DNA of 64,000 nucleotides from Halobellus sp. Atlit-31R (GTDB lineage Archaea; Halobacteriota; Halobacteria; Halobacteriales; Haloferacaceae): NCBI GenBank assembly GCA_003665935.1, contig QPLR01000005.1, positions 1-64,000 of the forward strand, read 5' to 3'. Positions within the stretch are counted from its first letter, which is position 1, and each line of letters opens with the position of its first letter. This document shows positions 8,476 through 16,980 of the stretch, piece after piece. The notes under the pieces are model-generated. The model was not told where the DNA came from, ran no database searches, and saw nothing but the letters and a program-made list of their open reading frames with translations. Made by a program: the position numbers and the translations under genes.

Positions 8476-10317
8476 ATGTGCTCTCGGATCAGAGTCCTCC
8501 ACGTCGACGACGAGCCCTCCTTCACCGATCTCGCCGCGACGTTTCTCGAACGCGAGGGCGACCGGATCGATGTTCTGACCGAGTCTACCGGAGCGGCCGC
8601 CCTCGACCGACTCAGATCGGTGGACGACATCGACTGCGTCGTCTCGGATCACGACCTCGCGGAGACGACCGGCATCGACCTGCTCGAATCCGTCCGCGGG
8701 GAGTTTCCCGATCTGCCGTTCATTCTGTTCACCGGGAAAGGCTCCGAAGAGGTCGCGAGCCGCGCGATCTCGGCCGGCGTCACCGACTACCTGCAGAAAG
8801 AGGTCGGCACCGAGCAGTACGAGATCCTGGCGAACCGGATCGAGAACGCCGTCGATCGGTTCAGATCGGTGCAGACGGCGACGCGCCGCAAACGCCGCCT
8901 CGAAACGCTCGTCAGCAACCTCCCCGGCATCGTCTACCGGACCCACAACGATCCCGAGTGGCCGATGGAGTACGTCGACGGCGAGTGCGAGGATCTGGTC
9001 GGCTACACCGCCGAGCAACTCGAGTCTGGAGACGTCCTCTGGGGAGAGGACGTCCTGCACCCCAACGACCGTGACGAGGCCTGGAACGCCGTACAGCGCG
9101 CGATCGAACGCGGGGAGCCGTTCGAGTGCACCTACCGGGTCGTGACCGCCGGAGGGACCGTCAAATCCCTGTGGGAGCGGGGACGTCTCGCCGAGGCCGA
9201 CGCGCCGCGAGCGCCGACCGCCGGTGAAGGCTCCCAGCAGCCGACCCGAGCGCTCGAAGGGTTCATCACCGAGGTCACCGCGCCGCGGGCGCACGAACAG
9301 GACCTGAAACGCAGCGAACGCCGATTCGAGGCCGTCTTCAACGATCCGAATCTGCTCGTGGCTATCCTCGATCCCGAGGGAACGGTGCTGGAGATAAACG
9401 AGACGGCGCTGGGCTTCGTCGACGAGACCCGATCCGAGGTGGTCGGCGAGCCGTTCGCGTCGACGCCGTGGTGGCAGGAGCGACAGGACGACGTCGACCG
9501 CTGGATCGACGCGGCAGCGACGGGCGAGTACGTCGAGTACGAGGCGACGCATCCGACGCACGGCGACCCGATCACCGTGGAGGGTGTGTTCCGTCCCGTC
9601 GTCGACGCCGACGGAACCGTGACGGCGATCGTGGTCTCCGCACGCGACGTCACAGAGCGGGAGGCGCGCAAGCAGGAGCTACGGCAGCAGCACGAGCGAC
9701 TCGACGAGTTCGCGAGCTTCGTCTCACACGACTTCCAGAGCCCGATCTCGACCGCCCACGGACGGCTGGAGCTGGCGCTCGAAACGGGCGATCTCGAGCA
9801 CGTCGAGACGGCGCTGGAGGCCGTCGAGCGGATCGACGACCTGCGGTGCGACCTCGCCGGAACGCTCCGAAGCGGCGACATCGTCTCCGAGTCGGCGACC
9901 GTCGCGGTCGGCGAAGCGCTCGAACGGGCGTGGGCGACGAGCGATCCCAGCCCGGGAGCCTCGTTCAGCGTGGCGGAGCCGGTCGAGATCCGAGCCGATC
10001 CGGACGCCTTCCAGCGTATTCTCGAGAACCTCGTGAGCAACTCCCTCGAACACGGAGGCGAATCGGTCCGCGTCCGCGTCGGTCCGCTCGACGGCGGCGC
10101 GGACAGCGGGTTCTACTACGAGGACGACGGCCCCGGAATCGATCCCGACGCCCGCCAGCAGGTGTTCGTCCCCGGCTTCTCGACGAAAGCGTCGGGCGAC
10201 GGAACCGGGCTGGGGATGGCGAGCGTCCGCCAGATCGTCCGGGCTCACGGGTGGGCAGTCGACGTTCACGACGCCGAGACGCTCGACGGCGTGCGGTTCG
10301 AGTTCCGGATCGACTGA
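8476..10317 (+). CDS. Response regulator receiver / PAS / sensor histidine kinase
   Basis: The protein has 613 residues and no membrane segment, so it is a soluble hybrid. A receiver domain covers about 1-125 (VLHVDDEP acidic pocket, LDRLRSVDDIDCVVSDHDL phospho-acceptor region, FTGKGSEE). PAS domains follow at about 140-270 and 280-395 (FEAVFNDPNLLVAILDPEG). A HisKA-like segment has H418 in SFVSHDFQSP, and an HATPase domain occupies about 510-613 (NLVSNSLEH, DDGPGID, GFSTKASGDGTGLGM). This receiver-PAS-kinase order is common in haloarchaeal bat-like and light/oxygen sensors. The input signal is unknown, and no output regulator gene lies next to it. Confidence 0.9.
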   Translation: MCSRIRVLHVDDEPSFTDLAATFLEREGDRIDVLTESTGAAALDRLRSVDDIDCVVSDHDLAETTGIDLLESVRGEFPDLPFILFTGKGSEEVASRAISAGVTDYLQKEVGTEQYEILANRIENAVDRFRSVQTATRRKRRLETLVSNLPGIVYRTHNDPEWPMEYVDGECEDLVGYTAEQLESGDVLWGEDVLHPNDRDEAWNAVQRAIERGEPFECTYRVVTAGGTVKSLWERGRLAEADAPRAPTAGEGSQQPTRALEGFITEVTAPRAHEQDLKRSERRFEAVFNDPNLLVAILDPEGTVLEINETALGFVDETRSEVVGEPFASTPWWQERQDDVDRWIDAAATGEYVEYEATHPTHGDPITVEGVFRPVVDADGTVTAIVVSARDVTEREARKQELRQQHERLDEFASFVSHDFQSPISTAHGRLELALETGDLEHVETALEAVERIDDLRCDLAGTLRSGDIVSESATVAVGEALERAWATSDPSPGASFSVAEPVEIRADPDAFQRILENLVSNSLEHGGESVRVRVGPLDGGADSGFYYEDDGPGIDPDARQQVFVPGFSTKASGDGTGLGMASVRQIVRAHGWAVDVHDAETLDGVRFEFRID

Positions 10318-10339
10318 CGCGGTGTCTCTCGCGGTGAGC

Positions 10340-10428
10340 GGTGCGTCTCCCGGTCGGTGCGTCTCCCGACCGCCTCCACCCCCGACCGCCCCCACCCCCG
10401 ACCGCCTCTACCCCTGACCGCCTCCGCT
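10340..10428. repeat. 16-base tandem repeats between convergent genes
   Basis: A GTGCGTCTCCCG unit occurs twice at 16-base spacing (from 10341). Four copies of a 16-base unit related to CCCGACCGCCTCCACC then run from 10365 to 10428 with a few substitutions. The block sits between the histidine kinase and the oppositely oriented uspA gene. Confidence 0.85.
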
Positions 10429-10469
10429 CTCCGACTACTTTCGCCTCCCGAACCTACACCATCGACCGC

Positions 10470-10931
10470 CTACGCTCCGACTTCCGCTTCGACCGGTGTC
10501 TTCACCACCGTCACGGGCATCGGAGCGAGCCTGAGGACGCGATCGGTGACGCTCCCGAGCAGGCTCCGGTACTCGTCCGGACGCCGGCGCGTCCCCATCA
10601 CGACGACGTCGACGCCTTCGTCGCCGGCGAAGTCGACGATCGTCTCCGCCGGCTGGCCGTGCCGGACGTGCCCCTCTACGTCCACCCCGCGGGCGTCGGC
10701 CCGATCGACGACGGCCGCGACGGCGTCGGCGCCGATCTCTTCGAGGCCGTGCTCGGGGCCTTCGCGTTCGTCGACGTACTCGTCGCCGCTGTAGGCGTCG
10801 TACACGTCGCTGTCGACGACGAACAGCACGTGCAGCGTCGCGCCGTGCTGAGCCGCCAGGTCGATGGCGTGATCCACCGCTCGGTCCGACGCCACCTCAC
10901 CGTCCGTCGCCAGCAGAATCTGCTCGTACAT
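10470..10931 (-). CDS. Universal stress protein, UspA family
   Basis: The protein has 153 residues from the ATG at 10931 (MYEQILLATDGEVASDRAV). The upstream start adds nine non-conserved residues. The Usp fold is clear: a first strand and Asp (LLATDG), a helix ending DHAIDLAAQHG, and the nucleotide-binding GTRRRPDEYRSLLGSVTDRVL (G-2x-R/G-9x-G-S/T type) near 118-138, then PVTVVK. Usp proteins bind ATP or AMP and respond to stress. The specific partner is unknown. Confidence 0.92.
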   Translation of the reverse strand: MYEQILLATDGEVASDRAVDHAIDLAAQHGATLHVLFVVDSDVYDAYSGDEYVDEREGPEHGLEEIGADAVAAVVDRADARGVDVEGHVRHGQPAETIVDFAGDEGVDVVVMGTRRRPDEYRSLLGSVTDRVLRLAPMPVTVVKTPVEAEVGA

Positions 10932-11070
10932 ACGTCGTGGTACGACTGCTGCAGTCAAAAATGGCGATGGTGATTCCAGAGCGACACGACCGCCGGGCCA
11001 GCAGTCGCGGCGGGGCCCCCTCTCTGCCCGGACGGATGACTTTTTGCGCCGGAGGCGAGAGGTCCGGAAT

Positions 11071-12495
11071 ATGGGAGTTGGCGACGACGCGACGGAGACG
11101 GATCTACTCGTGATCGGCTCGGGGCCGGGCGGCTACGTGGCGGCCATCAGAGGCGCACAGCTGGGACTGGACACGACGCTCGTGGAGAAAGACGCCTACG
11201 GCGGGGCCTGCCTGAACCGCGGCTGCATCCCCTCGAAGGCGTTCATCCACGCCGCCGACGTCGCCCACGAGGCGGCGACGGCCGAGGAGCTGGGGGTCCA
11301 CGCGGATCCGACAGTCGATATGCAGCGGATGCAGGAGTGGAAGTCCGGCGTCGTCCACCAGCTCACGCGCGGCGTCGAGAAACTCAGCAAGGCCAACGGC
11401 GTCTCGCTCATCGAGGGGACGGCCAAGTTCGCGGACGCCCACACCGCCCGTGTCGTCCGCAACGGCGAGAGAGCGGAAACCGAGACCGTCGAGTTCGACA
11501 ACGCGATACTCGCGACGGGCTCGCAGCCGGTCCAGATCCCCGGATTCGACTTCGGAGACGATCCGGTGCTCTCGTCGTCGCAACTCCTCCAACTGGAGTC
11601 GGTTCCGGACCGCCTCGTCGTCGTCGGCGCGGGCTACATCGGTATGGAGCTGTCGACGATGCTCGCGAAGCTCGGCACCGACGTGACTGTCGTCGAAATG
11701 CTCGACGACGTGCTCCCGACGTACGAGGCCGACGTCAAGCGAATCGTTCGCAAGCGCGCCGAAGCCCTCGGGATCGACTTCCACTTCGGTGAGGGCGCGA
11801 CCGACTGGGAGGAGACCGCAGACGGCGTGACCGTCTCGACGGAGACGGAGGCCGGAGACGTCTCACGGTACGAGGGCGACGCGGTCCTCGTCGCCGTCGG
11901 ACGACAGCCCGTCACGGACACGGTGAACCTCGATGCAGTCGGCGTAACGCCCGACACCGACGGCTTCGTGCAGACGGACGACCACGCACGGACCGACGCC
12001 GAGCACGTGTTCGCGGTCGGCGACGTCGCCGGCGAGCCGATGCTCGCACACAAAGCCAGCGCGGAGGGCGTCGTCGCCGCCGCCGTCGCCGCCGGCGAGT
12101 CGGCCACTCTCGACCAGCAGGCGATCCCCGCCGCCGTGTTCACCGACCCCGAGATCGCCACCGTCGGACTGACCGAAGCCGAGGCGGCAGAGGCCGGCTT
12201 CGACCCCGTCGTCGGGGAGATGCCGCTCCGGGCCAGCGGGCGAGCGCTCACGATGGGCGAGTCGGACGGCTTCGTCCGCATCGTCGCCGCCGCCGACAGC
12301 GAGACCGTCCTCGGCGGGCAGCTCGTCGGGCCGAACGCCTCTGAAGTCGTCGCCGAGGTCGCGCTCGCAGTCGAGATGAGCGCGACGCTCGAAGACGTCG
12401 CCGAGACGGTACACACGCACCCGACGCTCACCGAGGCCGTGATGGAAGCCGCCGAGAACGCGCGCGGACAGGCGGTTCACACGCTGAATCGCTGA
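11071..12495 (+). CDS. lpdA: Dihydrolipoyl dehydrogenase (E3 of 2-oxoacid dehydrogenase complexes)
   Basis: The 474-residue protein has normal length. The FAD dinucleotide motif is VIGSGPGGYVAA (about 14-25). The redox disulfide is C47-x4-C52 in GGACLNRGCIPSK, the NAD motif is VVGAGYIGMELS, and the second FAD motif is VFAVGDVAGEPMLAHKA. The catalytic His-Glu pair is in HTHPTLTEAVMEAA near the end. It reoxidises dihydrolipoamide for pyruvate/2-oxoacid or glycine-cleavage systems. The E1/E2 genes are not in the window. The last eight codons and the stop are the first copy of a tandem repeat that continues into the intergenic region. Confidence 0.95.
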   Translation: MGVGDDATETDLLVIGSGPGGYVAAIRGAQLGLDTTLVEKDAYGGACLNRGCIPSKAFIHAADVAHEAATAEELGVHADPTVDMQRMQEWKSGVVHQLTRGVEKLSKANGVSLIEGTAKFADAHTARVVRNGERAETETVEFDNAILATGSQPVQIPGFDFGDDPVLSSSQLLQLESVPDRLVVVGAGYIGMELSTMLAKLGTDVTVVEMLDDVLPTYEADVKRIVRKRAEALGIDFHFGEGATDWEETADGVTVSTETEAGDVSRYEGDAVLVAVGRQPVTDTVNLDAVGVTPDTDGFVQTDDHARTDAEHVFAVGDVAGEPMLAHKASAEGVVAAAVAAGESATLDQQAIPAAVFTDPEIATVGLTEAEAAEAGFDPVVGEMPLRASGRALTMGESDGFVRIVAAADSETVLGGQLVGPNASEVVAEVALAVEMSATLEDVAETVHTHPTLTEAVMEAAENARGQAVHTLNR

Positions 12496-12563
12496 GGCAG
12501 TTCACACGCCGAATCGCTGAGGCAGTTCACACGCCGAATGGCTGAGGCGGTTCACAACGCTGG
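12471..12563. repeat. 25-base tandem repeat spanning the lpdA stop codon
   Basis: The unit, beginning GGCGGTTCACACGCTG and ending in GCTGA, covers the last codons and stop of lpdA (12471-12495). It is repeated at 12496-12520 and 12521-12545, and partly from 12546. Copies differ by one to three bases. Confidence 0.9.
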
Positions 12564-12610
12564 ACCGCGAGGAAAACGCCGTCACCACCGCCGTCGCCAC
12601 CGTCGTCGCC

Positions 12611-12670
12611 ACCGCCACCGCCCTTCACCGCCGTCGCCACCGCCACCGCCCTTCACCGCCGTCGCCGCTT
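12611..12670. repeat. 28-base tandem repeat, two copies, C-rich
   Basis: A unit starting ACCGCCACCGCCCTTCACCG is present at 12611-12638 and repeated at 12639-12666, preceded by shorter CCGTCGCCAC units. It lies between the 3' ends of lpdA and the NADH dehydrogenase-like gene, next to the 25-base repeat. Confidence 0.85.
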
Positions 12671-12686
12671 CCGACGACCCGGCCGC

Positions 12687-13961
12687 TCAGGCCCGCAGCT
12701 CCGCCTCGACGAGCTCGACCGCATCCCTCACCGCGCCGACGGCGCTCAGGTGCCCCGCTCCGACGGCCGTCTTCATCGCCTTCGCGGCGGCGCCGGTGAC
12801 GACCTCGGGGCCGAGCTGCGCGACCGTCCCCTCGCCGACGGTCGCGATCCAGCCCGGAACCTCGAAGCGGTAGGGGTCGAGCCGCGGTGCGAACTCCGTC
12901 GACCCGCGCTGCTCGTACTCGACGAGGCGGGCGATGTTGTCGGCGACGGTTCCGGCCTCGCGCAGCGCGGCGGAGGCCGACGCCGGGACGGGCTCGCCGT
13001 CGACGTCGACGGCGCGGGCGGCGTCGCCGACCGCGAACGTGCGTTCGTCGACCCGGAGGTCGTTGCGAACGACGGGACGGTCGCCGGCCATCGCGTCCGT
13101 ACCGCGGATCCCGCCCGTCCAGACGAACACGTCGGCGTCGAACGTTCCCCGATCGGTCTCGACGGCGTCCGCAGTCGCCCGCTCGACGGTCGTCCCGGTC
13201 GAGATCGAGACGCCGCGTTCCTGCAACTCCGCTCGAACCGCCTCGCGGAAGTTCGCCGGGAAGTTCGGCGCGACGTCGTCGAGCTGTTCGACGAGCGTGA
13301 TCTCGGCCGCGACGCCCTCCTCGCGGGCCAGCGCCGCCAGTTCGCCCGCGGTCTGGATGCCCGAGAGCCCCGCGCCCCCGACGACGACGTGGAGCGGTTC
13401 GGCGTCCGCAACTGGTTCTGCGCGGGTGTCGCTGCTGGTGTCGACGTCAGCGCCGCCGGTCTCTCCGTCGGCAACTGCCTCGGCGTCGCTGTCGGTCTCT
13501 CCGTCGGCAACTGCCTCGGCGTCGCTGTCGGTCTCAGTTCTCGATTCCAGCGCGTCGAAGAACGCCTCGCGGATGGCGAGCGCGTCCTCGACTGACGTCA
13601 GGACGAGTCCGTGCTCGGCGACGCCCGGGATCCCGTAGTCCGCGGTGGTGGATCCGAGACAGACCGCCGCGTAATCGTACGAGAGCGACTCGCCGTCGGC
13701 GAAGTGGACCGTGCGGTTCTCGCGGTCGACCTCGCTCACGCGCTCGGTGCGGACCGTCGCCCGGTCGAACAGTTTCGTCAGGGGAACCTGAATCGCGTCG
13801 GCGACGCTCGGGCGTCGGATGACGCGGTGGACCTCGTGCTTGACGAGGTGGGTCTCGGACTCGTCGACGACGACGAGGTCGACCGATGGGGGGAGTGCAG
13901 ATTCGAGGCGGCGCGCCAGCGTCACACCGGCGTATCCGGCTCCGAGGATCACGACTCGCAT
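12687..13961 (-). CDS. Type II NADH dehydrogenase-like FAD-dependent oxidoreductase
   Basis: The protein has 424 residues from the ATG at 13961, where the FAD motif VVILGAGYAGVTLARRL begins at once. The much longer upstream frame is non-coding in character. A second dinucleotide motif, VVVGGAGLSGIQTAGELAAL, lies around 200-220, followed by VFVWTGGIRG and FAVGDAARA (FAD ribityl site). These are the marks of Ndh-2 / sulfide-quinone reductase-like proteins that feed electrons to quinone at the inner membrane face. Between the first domain and the NADH motif is an acidic linker containing a duplicated 12-residue element, unlike the compact family norm. Confidence 0.88.
   Translation of the reverse strand: MRVVILGAGYAGVTLARRLESALPPSVDLVVVDESETHLVKHEVHRVIRRPSVADAIQVPLTKLFDRATVRTERVSEVDRENRTVHFADGESLSYDYAAVCLGSTTADYGIPGVAEHGLVLTSVEDALAIREAFFDALESRTETDSDAEAVADGETDSDAEAVADGETGGADVDTSSDTRAEPVADAEPLHVVVGGAGLSGIQTAGELAALAREEGVAAEITLVEQLDDVAPNFPANFREAVRAELQERGVSISTGTTVERATADAVETDRGTFDADVFVWTGGIRGTDAMAGDRPVVRNDLRVDERTFAVGDAARAVDVDGEPVPASASAALREAGTVADNIARLVEYEQRGSTEFAPRLDPYRFEVPGWIATVGEGTVAQLGPEVVTGAAAKAMKTAVGAGHLSAVGAVRDAVELVEAELRA
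13465..13536. repeat. 36-base in-frame tandem duplication inside the oxidoreductase gene
   Basis: Two copies of a 36-base unit (13465-13500 and 13501-13536, one base different at the end) encode ETDSDAEAVADG twice on the minus strand. The insertion lengthens an acidic linker and keeps the frame. Confidence 0.9.
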
Positions 13962-14056
13962 ACCTCCCCGTTCGGACTGCAGACGCAAAGGGCGAACGGC
14001 CCACCCGAAAACGACCGCAAGTAGTCTGAAGAACCGAGAAAGCGTGCCGGCCGCGC

Positions 14057-15031
14057 TCAGAACAGCGCGTCCGACTCGGGGAGGATCTGTGCGGGGCCGC
14101 CGACCGTCCAGACGTCGGTCTCGACGCCGACCGCGGCGATCACGTCCTCGACGGCGTCGACGTGCTCGGCGGTGGTGTTGACGTAGACGCTCGCGCCCGT
14201 GTCGGTCGAGAAGAACACCGGCACGCCCTCGTCCTCGCGCAGTTCGCGGACGGCGTTGAAGACGGCGATCGTGTCCGGTTGCCAGTAGACCCACCCAGCG
14301 GGGCCGGTCATCGTCGTCGCCGTCAGCGACAGCGAGTCGTGCTCGGCCAGCTCGAAGGCGCGCTCGAAGTCGGCCGCGTAGAGCGCATCGCGCATCTCGT
14401 CGATCTGGTGGTGGACGTGCGCCATCCGCGCCTGGAACATATGGCTCGCGGCGGCCTCGCGGTGGGCCTCCTCGGTCTCTTTGTATGCGGGGACGTGCGC
14501 GGCGACGGTTCGGAGGTCGTCTTCGAGGTCCGTCTCGATCCGCTCGGAGCGGCAGTCCTCGTCGTTCATCCCCGAGTACAGATGCGAGAACGCACCGGTG
14601 ACAGCGCGGGCGGCGGAGGAGGAGCCGCGGCGCGCGATCGTCGACACCTCGGGGCGGGACAGCTCCAATCCCGCCGCTTCCGCCAGCGCCATCGCCGCCG
14701 CGGCGAAGCCGGACGACGAGGAGCCGAAGCCGATGTTCGAGGGGAAGGAGTTCTCCGATTCGAGCCGCACCGGGGCGTCGACGTCCGCGAGGTCGCGCAC
14801 GTGCTCTACGACGGCGTCGATCCGCTCGGCCCCGCGGCCCTCGACGCGGTCGCCGCCGATCAGATAGACGTCCTCGTCCGCGTCCGGCCGGAACTCGACG
14901 GTCGTCGTCGTGACGCTGGGTGCGGTACAGACGCTGATGCTGTCGTGGTAGGGGAGGCGAAGCTCCTCGTCGCGCATCCCGTGGTACTTGACCAGTCCCT
15001 GGATCGGATGCGCCTTCGCGGTCGCCTTCAT
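14057..15031 (-). CDS. mvaD: Phosphomevalonate decarboxylase of the haloarchaeal mevalonate pathway
   Basis: The 324-residue GHMP-kinase-fold enzyme starts MKATAKAHPIQGLVKYHG, with the ATP-binding glycine/serine loop FPSNIGFGSSSSGFAAAA around residues 101-118. SGMNDEDC and the late FFSTDTGASVYV are family features. In Haloferax volcanii the orthologous protein decarboxylates mevalonate 5-phosphate to isopentenyl phosphate (established there, inferred here). It supplies isoprenoids for archaeal lipids. It stands alone and is divergent from the RND operon. Confidence 0.92.
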   Translation of the reverse strand: MKATAKAHPIQGLVKYHGMRDEELRLPYHDSISVCTAPSVTTTTVEFRPDADEDVYLIGGDRVEGRGAERIDAVVEHVRDLADVDAPVRLESENSFPSNIGFGSSSSGFAAAAMALAEAAGLELSRPEVSTIARRGSSSAARAVTGAFSHLYSGMNDEDCRSERIETDLEDDLRTVAAHVPAYKETEEAHREAAASHMFQARMAHVHHQIDEMRDALYAADFERAFELAEHDSLSLTATTMTGPAGWVYWQPDTIAVFNAVRELREDEGVPVFFSTDTGASVYVNTTAEHVDAVEDVIAAVGVETDVWTVGGPAQILPESDALF

Positions 15032-15438
15032 ACCCCTACGCGGGAGGGACGCCGGGTTAAACGTCCCGATGATCGAGTGCGCACCGGAGTTGCGCCCCGG
15101 CGCGACCGATCAGAACTGGGACGGGTGCCGCCGGGAGTCCGTGTCGCGGCTGTAGCGCGGATATATTAGTACTTTGGCCATCGCCGCGCTGTGAGACCCT
15201 CTAACAGGTGCGTGACGTTCTGAAACGGCCGACGGCTTCTTGTCCTGAACGTGACTAAAACCGATGTCGACCGCCTCGTAACTGGTCGTTTCGCTCGGCA
15301 CCGCCGGAACGCCCACCGTGTTTGTAGGAATTTACAATACCTTATATACGAGGCGTTCGATGATCCAGTAACGACCGTGATTCGCGCCAGCAGCCGCCGG
15401 TAAGATCCGTCGGTGGCAGTGCGAATGGGTCCCCACCT
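15032..15438. promoter_or_regulatory. 407-base divergent intergenic region with palindrome and TATA box
   Basis: No credible gene is present. The palindrome TTGTA-GGAATT-TACAA (15322-15337) sits directly upstream of the A+T block CTTATATA (15341-15348). Transcription would then start near 15372, about 65 bases before the surface-protein ATG. A second A+T motif, GATATATTAGTAC, lies near 15159-15171. The palindrome is placed where an archaeal operator or activator site would be, and the operon encodes a TrmB-type regulator. Confidence 0.5.
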
Positions 15439-16977
15439 ATGAGACGCAAGGCACTGACGATACTGATCGTCGCATCGATTCTCGCAAGCACAGTTCCCGC
15501 GGCTGCGCTCACCTCCAACCCGGAGATTCAGACGATTACGCCGGACCCGTCGCTACAACCCGGCGGCGTGAACGAACTCTCGTTTCAGGTGGTGAACGAC
15601 GGACAAGGGGCTGAAGACGAAACGCGCGACGCACACAACGTCCACATCCGTCCCCGTGACGTCGGTCCCATCGACGTCGAAACCGAACACCTCTACGTCG
15701 AGCGGTTGCCCGACGGGACTCCAGCAGACCTCTCGCTGAAACTGAACGTCCCGTCAAACATCGACAGCGGCACCTACCGGATTCCGCTCCGCCTCGCGTA
15801 CGAGTACGACAGCGGTGCGGGCACCGACGTCGAACGGCAGCGGACCATCTACCTGCCCGTTCGCGTCGACTCCGGTCCCCGGTTCGACGTCGTCGACACC
15901 AGTTCCACAGCCACCGTGAACGGTCAGGGCACGCTCGAAGTCACGCTCAGGAACGTCGGCGACTCCGCGGCGCGCGATTCGACGCTGACGCTCTCGTCGT
16001 CGGCACCCGACGTCCAGCTCGGCTCCAGCCAGTCCAGCACGCGCTTCGTCGACACGTGGGAGCAGGGCGCGAACCGCACCTTCGAGTTCGAGACGACGCT
16101 CGGCGACAGCGCCGCCGTCGGCAACTACTCGCTCGCCGCCCAGATCGACTTCGAGAAGCCGAGCGGCACGACCGGATCGACGCCGTCGCTCACCGTTCCT
16201 CTCCGCGCCCTCCCCGAGATGACGTTCTCTGTCTCCGACGTGGATAGCTCACTCCGGGTCGGCGAGACCGGAACCCTCTCCGGAACCGTCACCAACACCG
16301 GACCGAAGACCGCACACAGCGCCGTCGTCACGTTCCCCGACCCCGGCCCGACAGTCACGCCCATCGAGACGTCGGTCGCCGTCGGATCGCTCGACCCCGG
16401 CGAGTCCGCCCCGTTCACCTTCGACGTCGAGGTGACGAGCAGCGGCTCTGCGGGCCCGCGACAGTTCGATCTCGGCGTCGACTACCGGGACGACGACGGC
16501 ACCTCGCGGGAGTCGGACTCGATTCCCACGCGCGTGGAAGTCGGGGAGCAGACTCCCGAGTTCGACGTCGAAGCGGTCAACGGAACCTTCAGCGCCGGCT
16601 CCGGCGGCGAGTTCCGCCTCACCGTGACGAACACCCGCGAGGAGCCGGTGTCGGACGTCTCCGCGAAGATCTATATGGACTCGCCGCTGTCGTCCTCGGA
16701 CGACGAGGCGTTCATCGACGAGCTCGGCCCCGGTGAGTCGGAGACGATCGTCTTCCAGCTCAGCGCCGGCGGGAGCGCGACGGCGAAGACCTACCCGGTC
16801 AAGATGGACTTCCAGTACGACGAGGCCGACGGCGACACGATCATCTCCGACACGTACCAGATCCCCGTCGACGTGACAGCCAGCACCGGTGGCGGGCTGC
16901 CGATCGTACCCATCCTCGTCGTCGTGGCGCTCGTGGTCGTCGCCGGCGGGGTCCTCTACTACCGCAGACAGGGCTGA
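15439..16977 (+). CDS. Exported NEW3/COG1361-type surface protein with C-terminal membrane anchor
   Basis: The protein has 512 residues. A signal peptide (about 1-24, ending AAALT) precedes several Ig/CARDB-like beta domains with recurrent motifs such as VTNTGPKTAHSAVVTFPD, GSLDPGESAPFTFDV and LTVTNTREEPVSDVSAKI. A single membrane helix (about 485-507, LPIVPILVVVALVVVAGGVLYY) and a short RRQG tail end it. The bulk should be outside the cell. Its gene is 3 bases before the RND exporter gene, so the two products probably act together, as in other haloarchaeal COG1361-RND pairs. Confidence 0.88.
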   Translation: MRRKALTILIVASILASTVPAAALTSNPEIQTITPDPSLQPGGVNELSFQVVNDGQGAEDETRDAHNVHIRPRDVGPIDVETEHLYVERLPDGTPADLSLKLNVPSNIDSGTYRIPLRLAYEYDSGAGTDVERQRTIYLPVRVDSGPRFDVVDTSSTATVNGQGTLEVTLRNVGDSAARDSTLTLSSSAPDVQLGSSQSSTRFVDTWEQGANRTFEFETTLGDSAAVGNYSLAAQIDFEKPSGTTGSTPSLTVPLRALPEMTFSVSDVDSSLRVGETGTLSGTVTNTGPKTAHSAVVTFPDPGPTVTPIETSVAVGSLDPGESAPFTFDVEVTSSGSAGPRQFDLGVDYRDDDGTSRESDSIPTRVEVGEQTPEFDVEAVNGTFSAGSGGEFRLTVTNTREEPVSDVSAKIYMDSPLSSSDDEAFIDELGPGESETIVFQLSAGGSATAKTYPVKMDFQYDEADGDTIISDTYQIPVDVTASTGGGLPIVPILVVVALVVVAGGVLYYRRQG

Positions 16978-16980
16978 CCG

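Noticed and set aside
7404..9561. Large minus-strand frames over the cyclodeaminase-family and kinase genes
   Set aside because: They mirror clearly recognised plus-strand genes and show Arg/Ser/Ala composition typical of antisense frames.
10340..10428. CRISPR-like repeat array
   Set aside because: Units are contiguous 16-mers without spacers, so these are simple tandem repeats. The same applies to the other repeat blocks.
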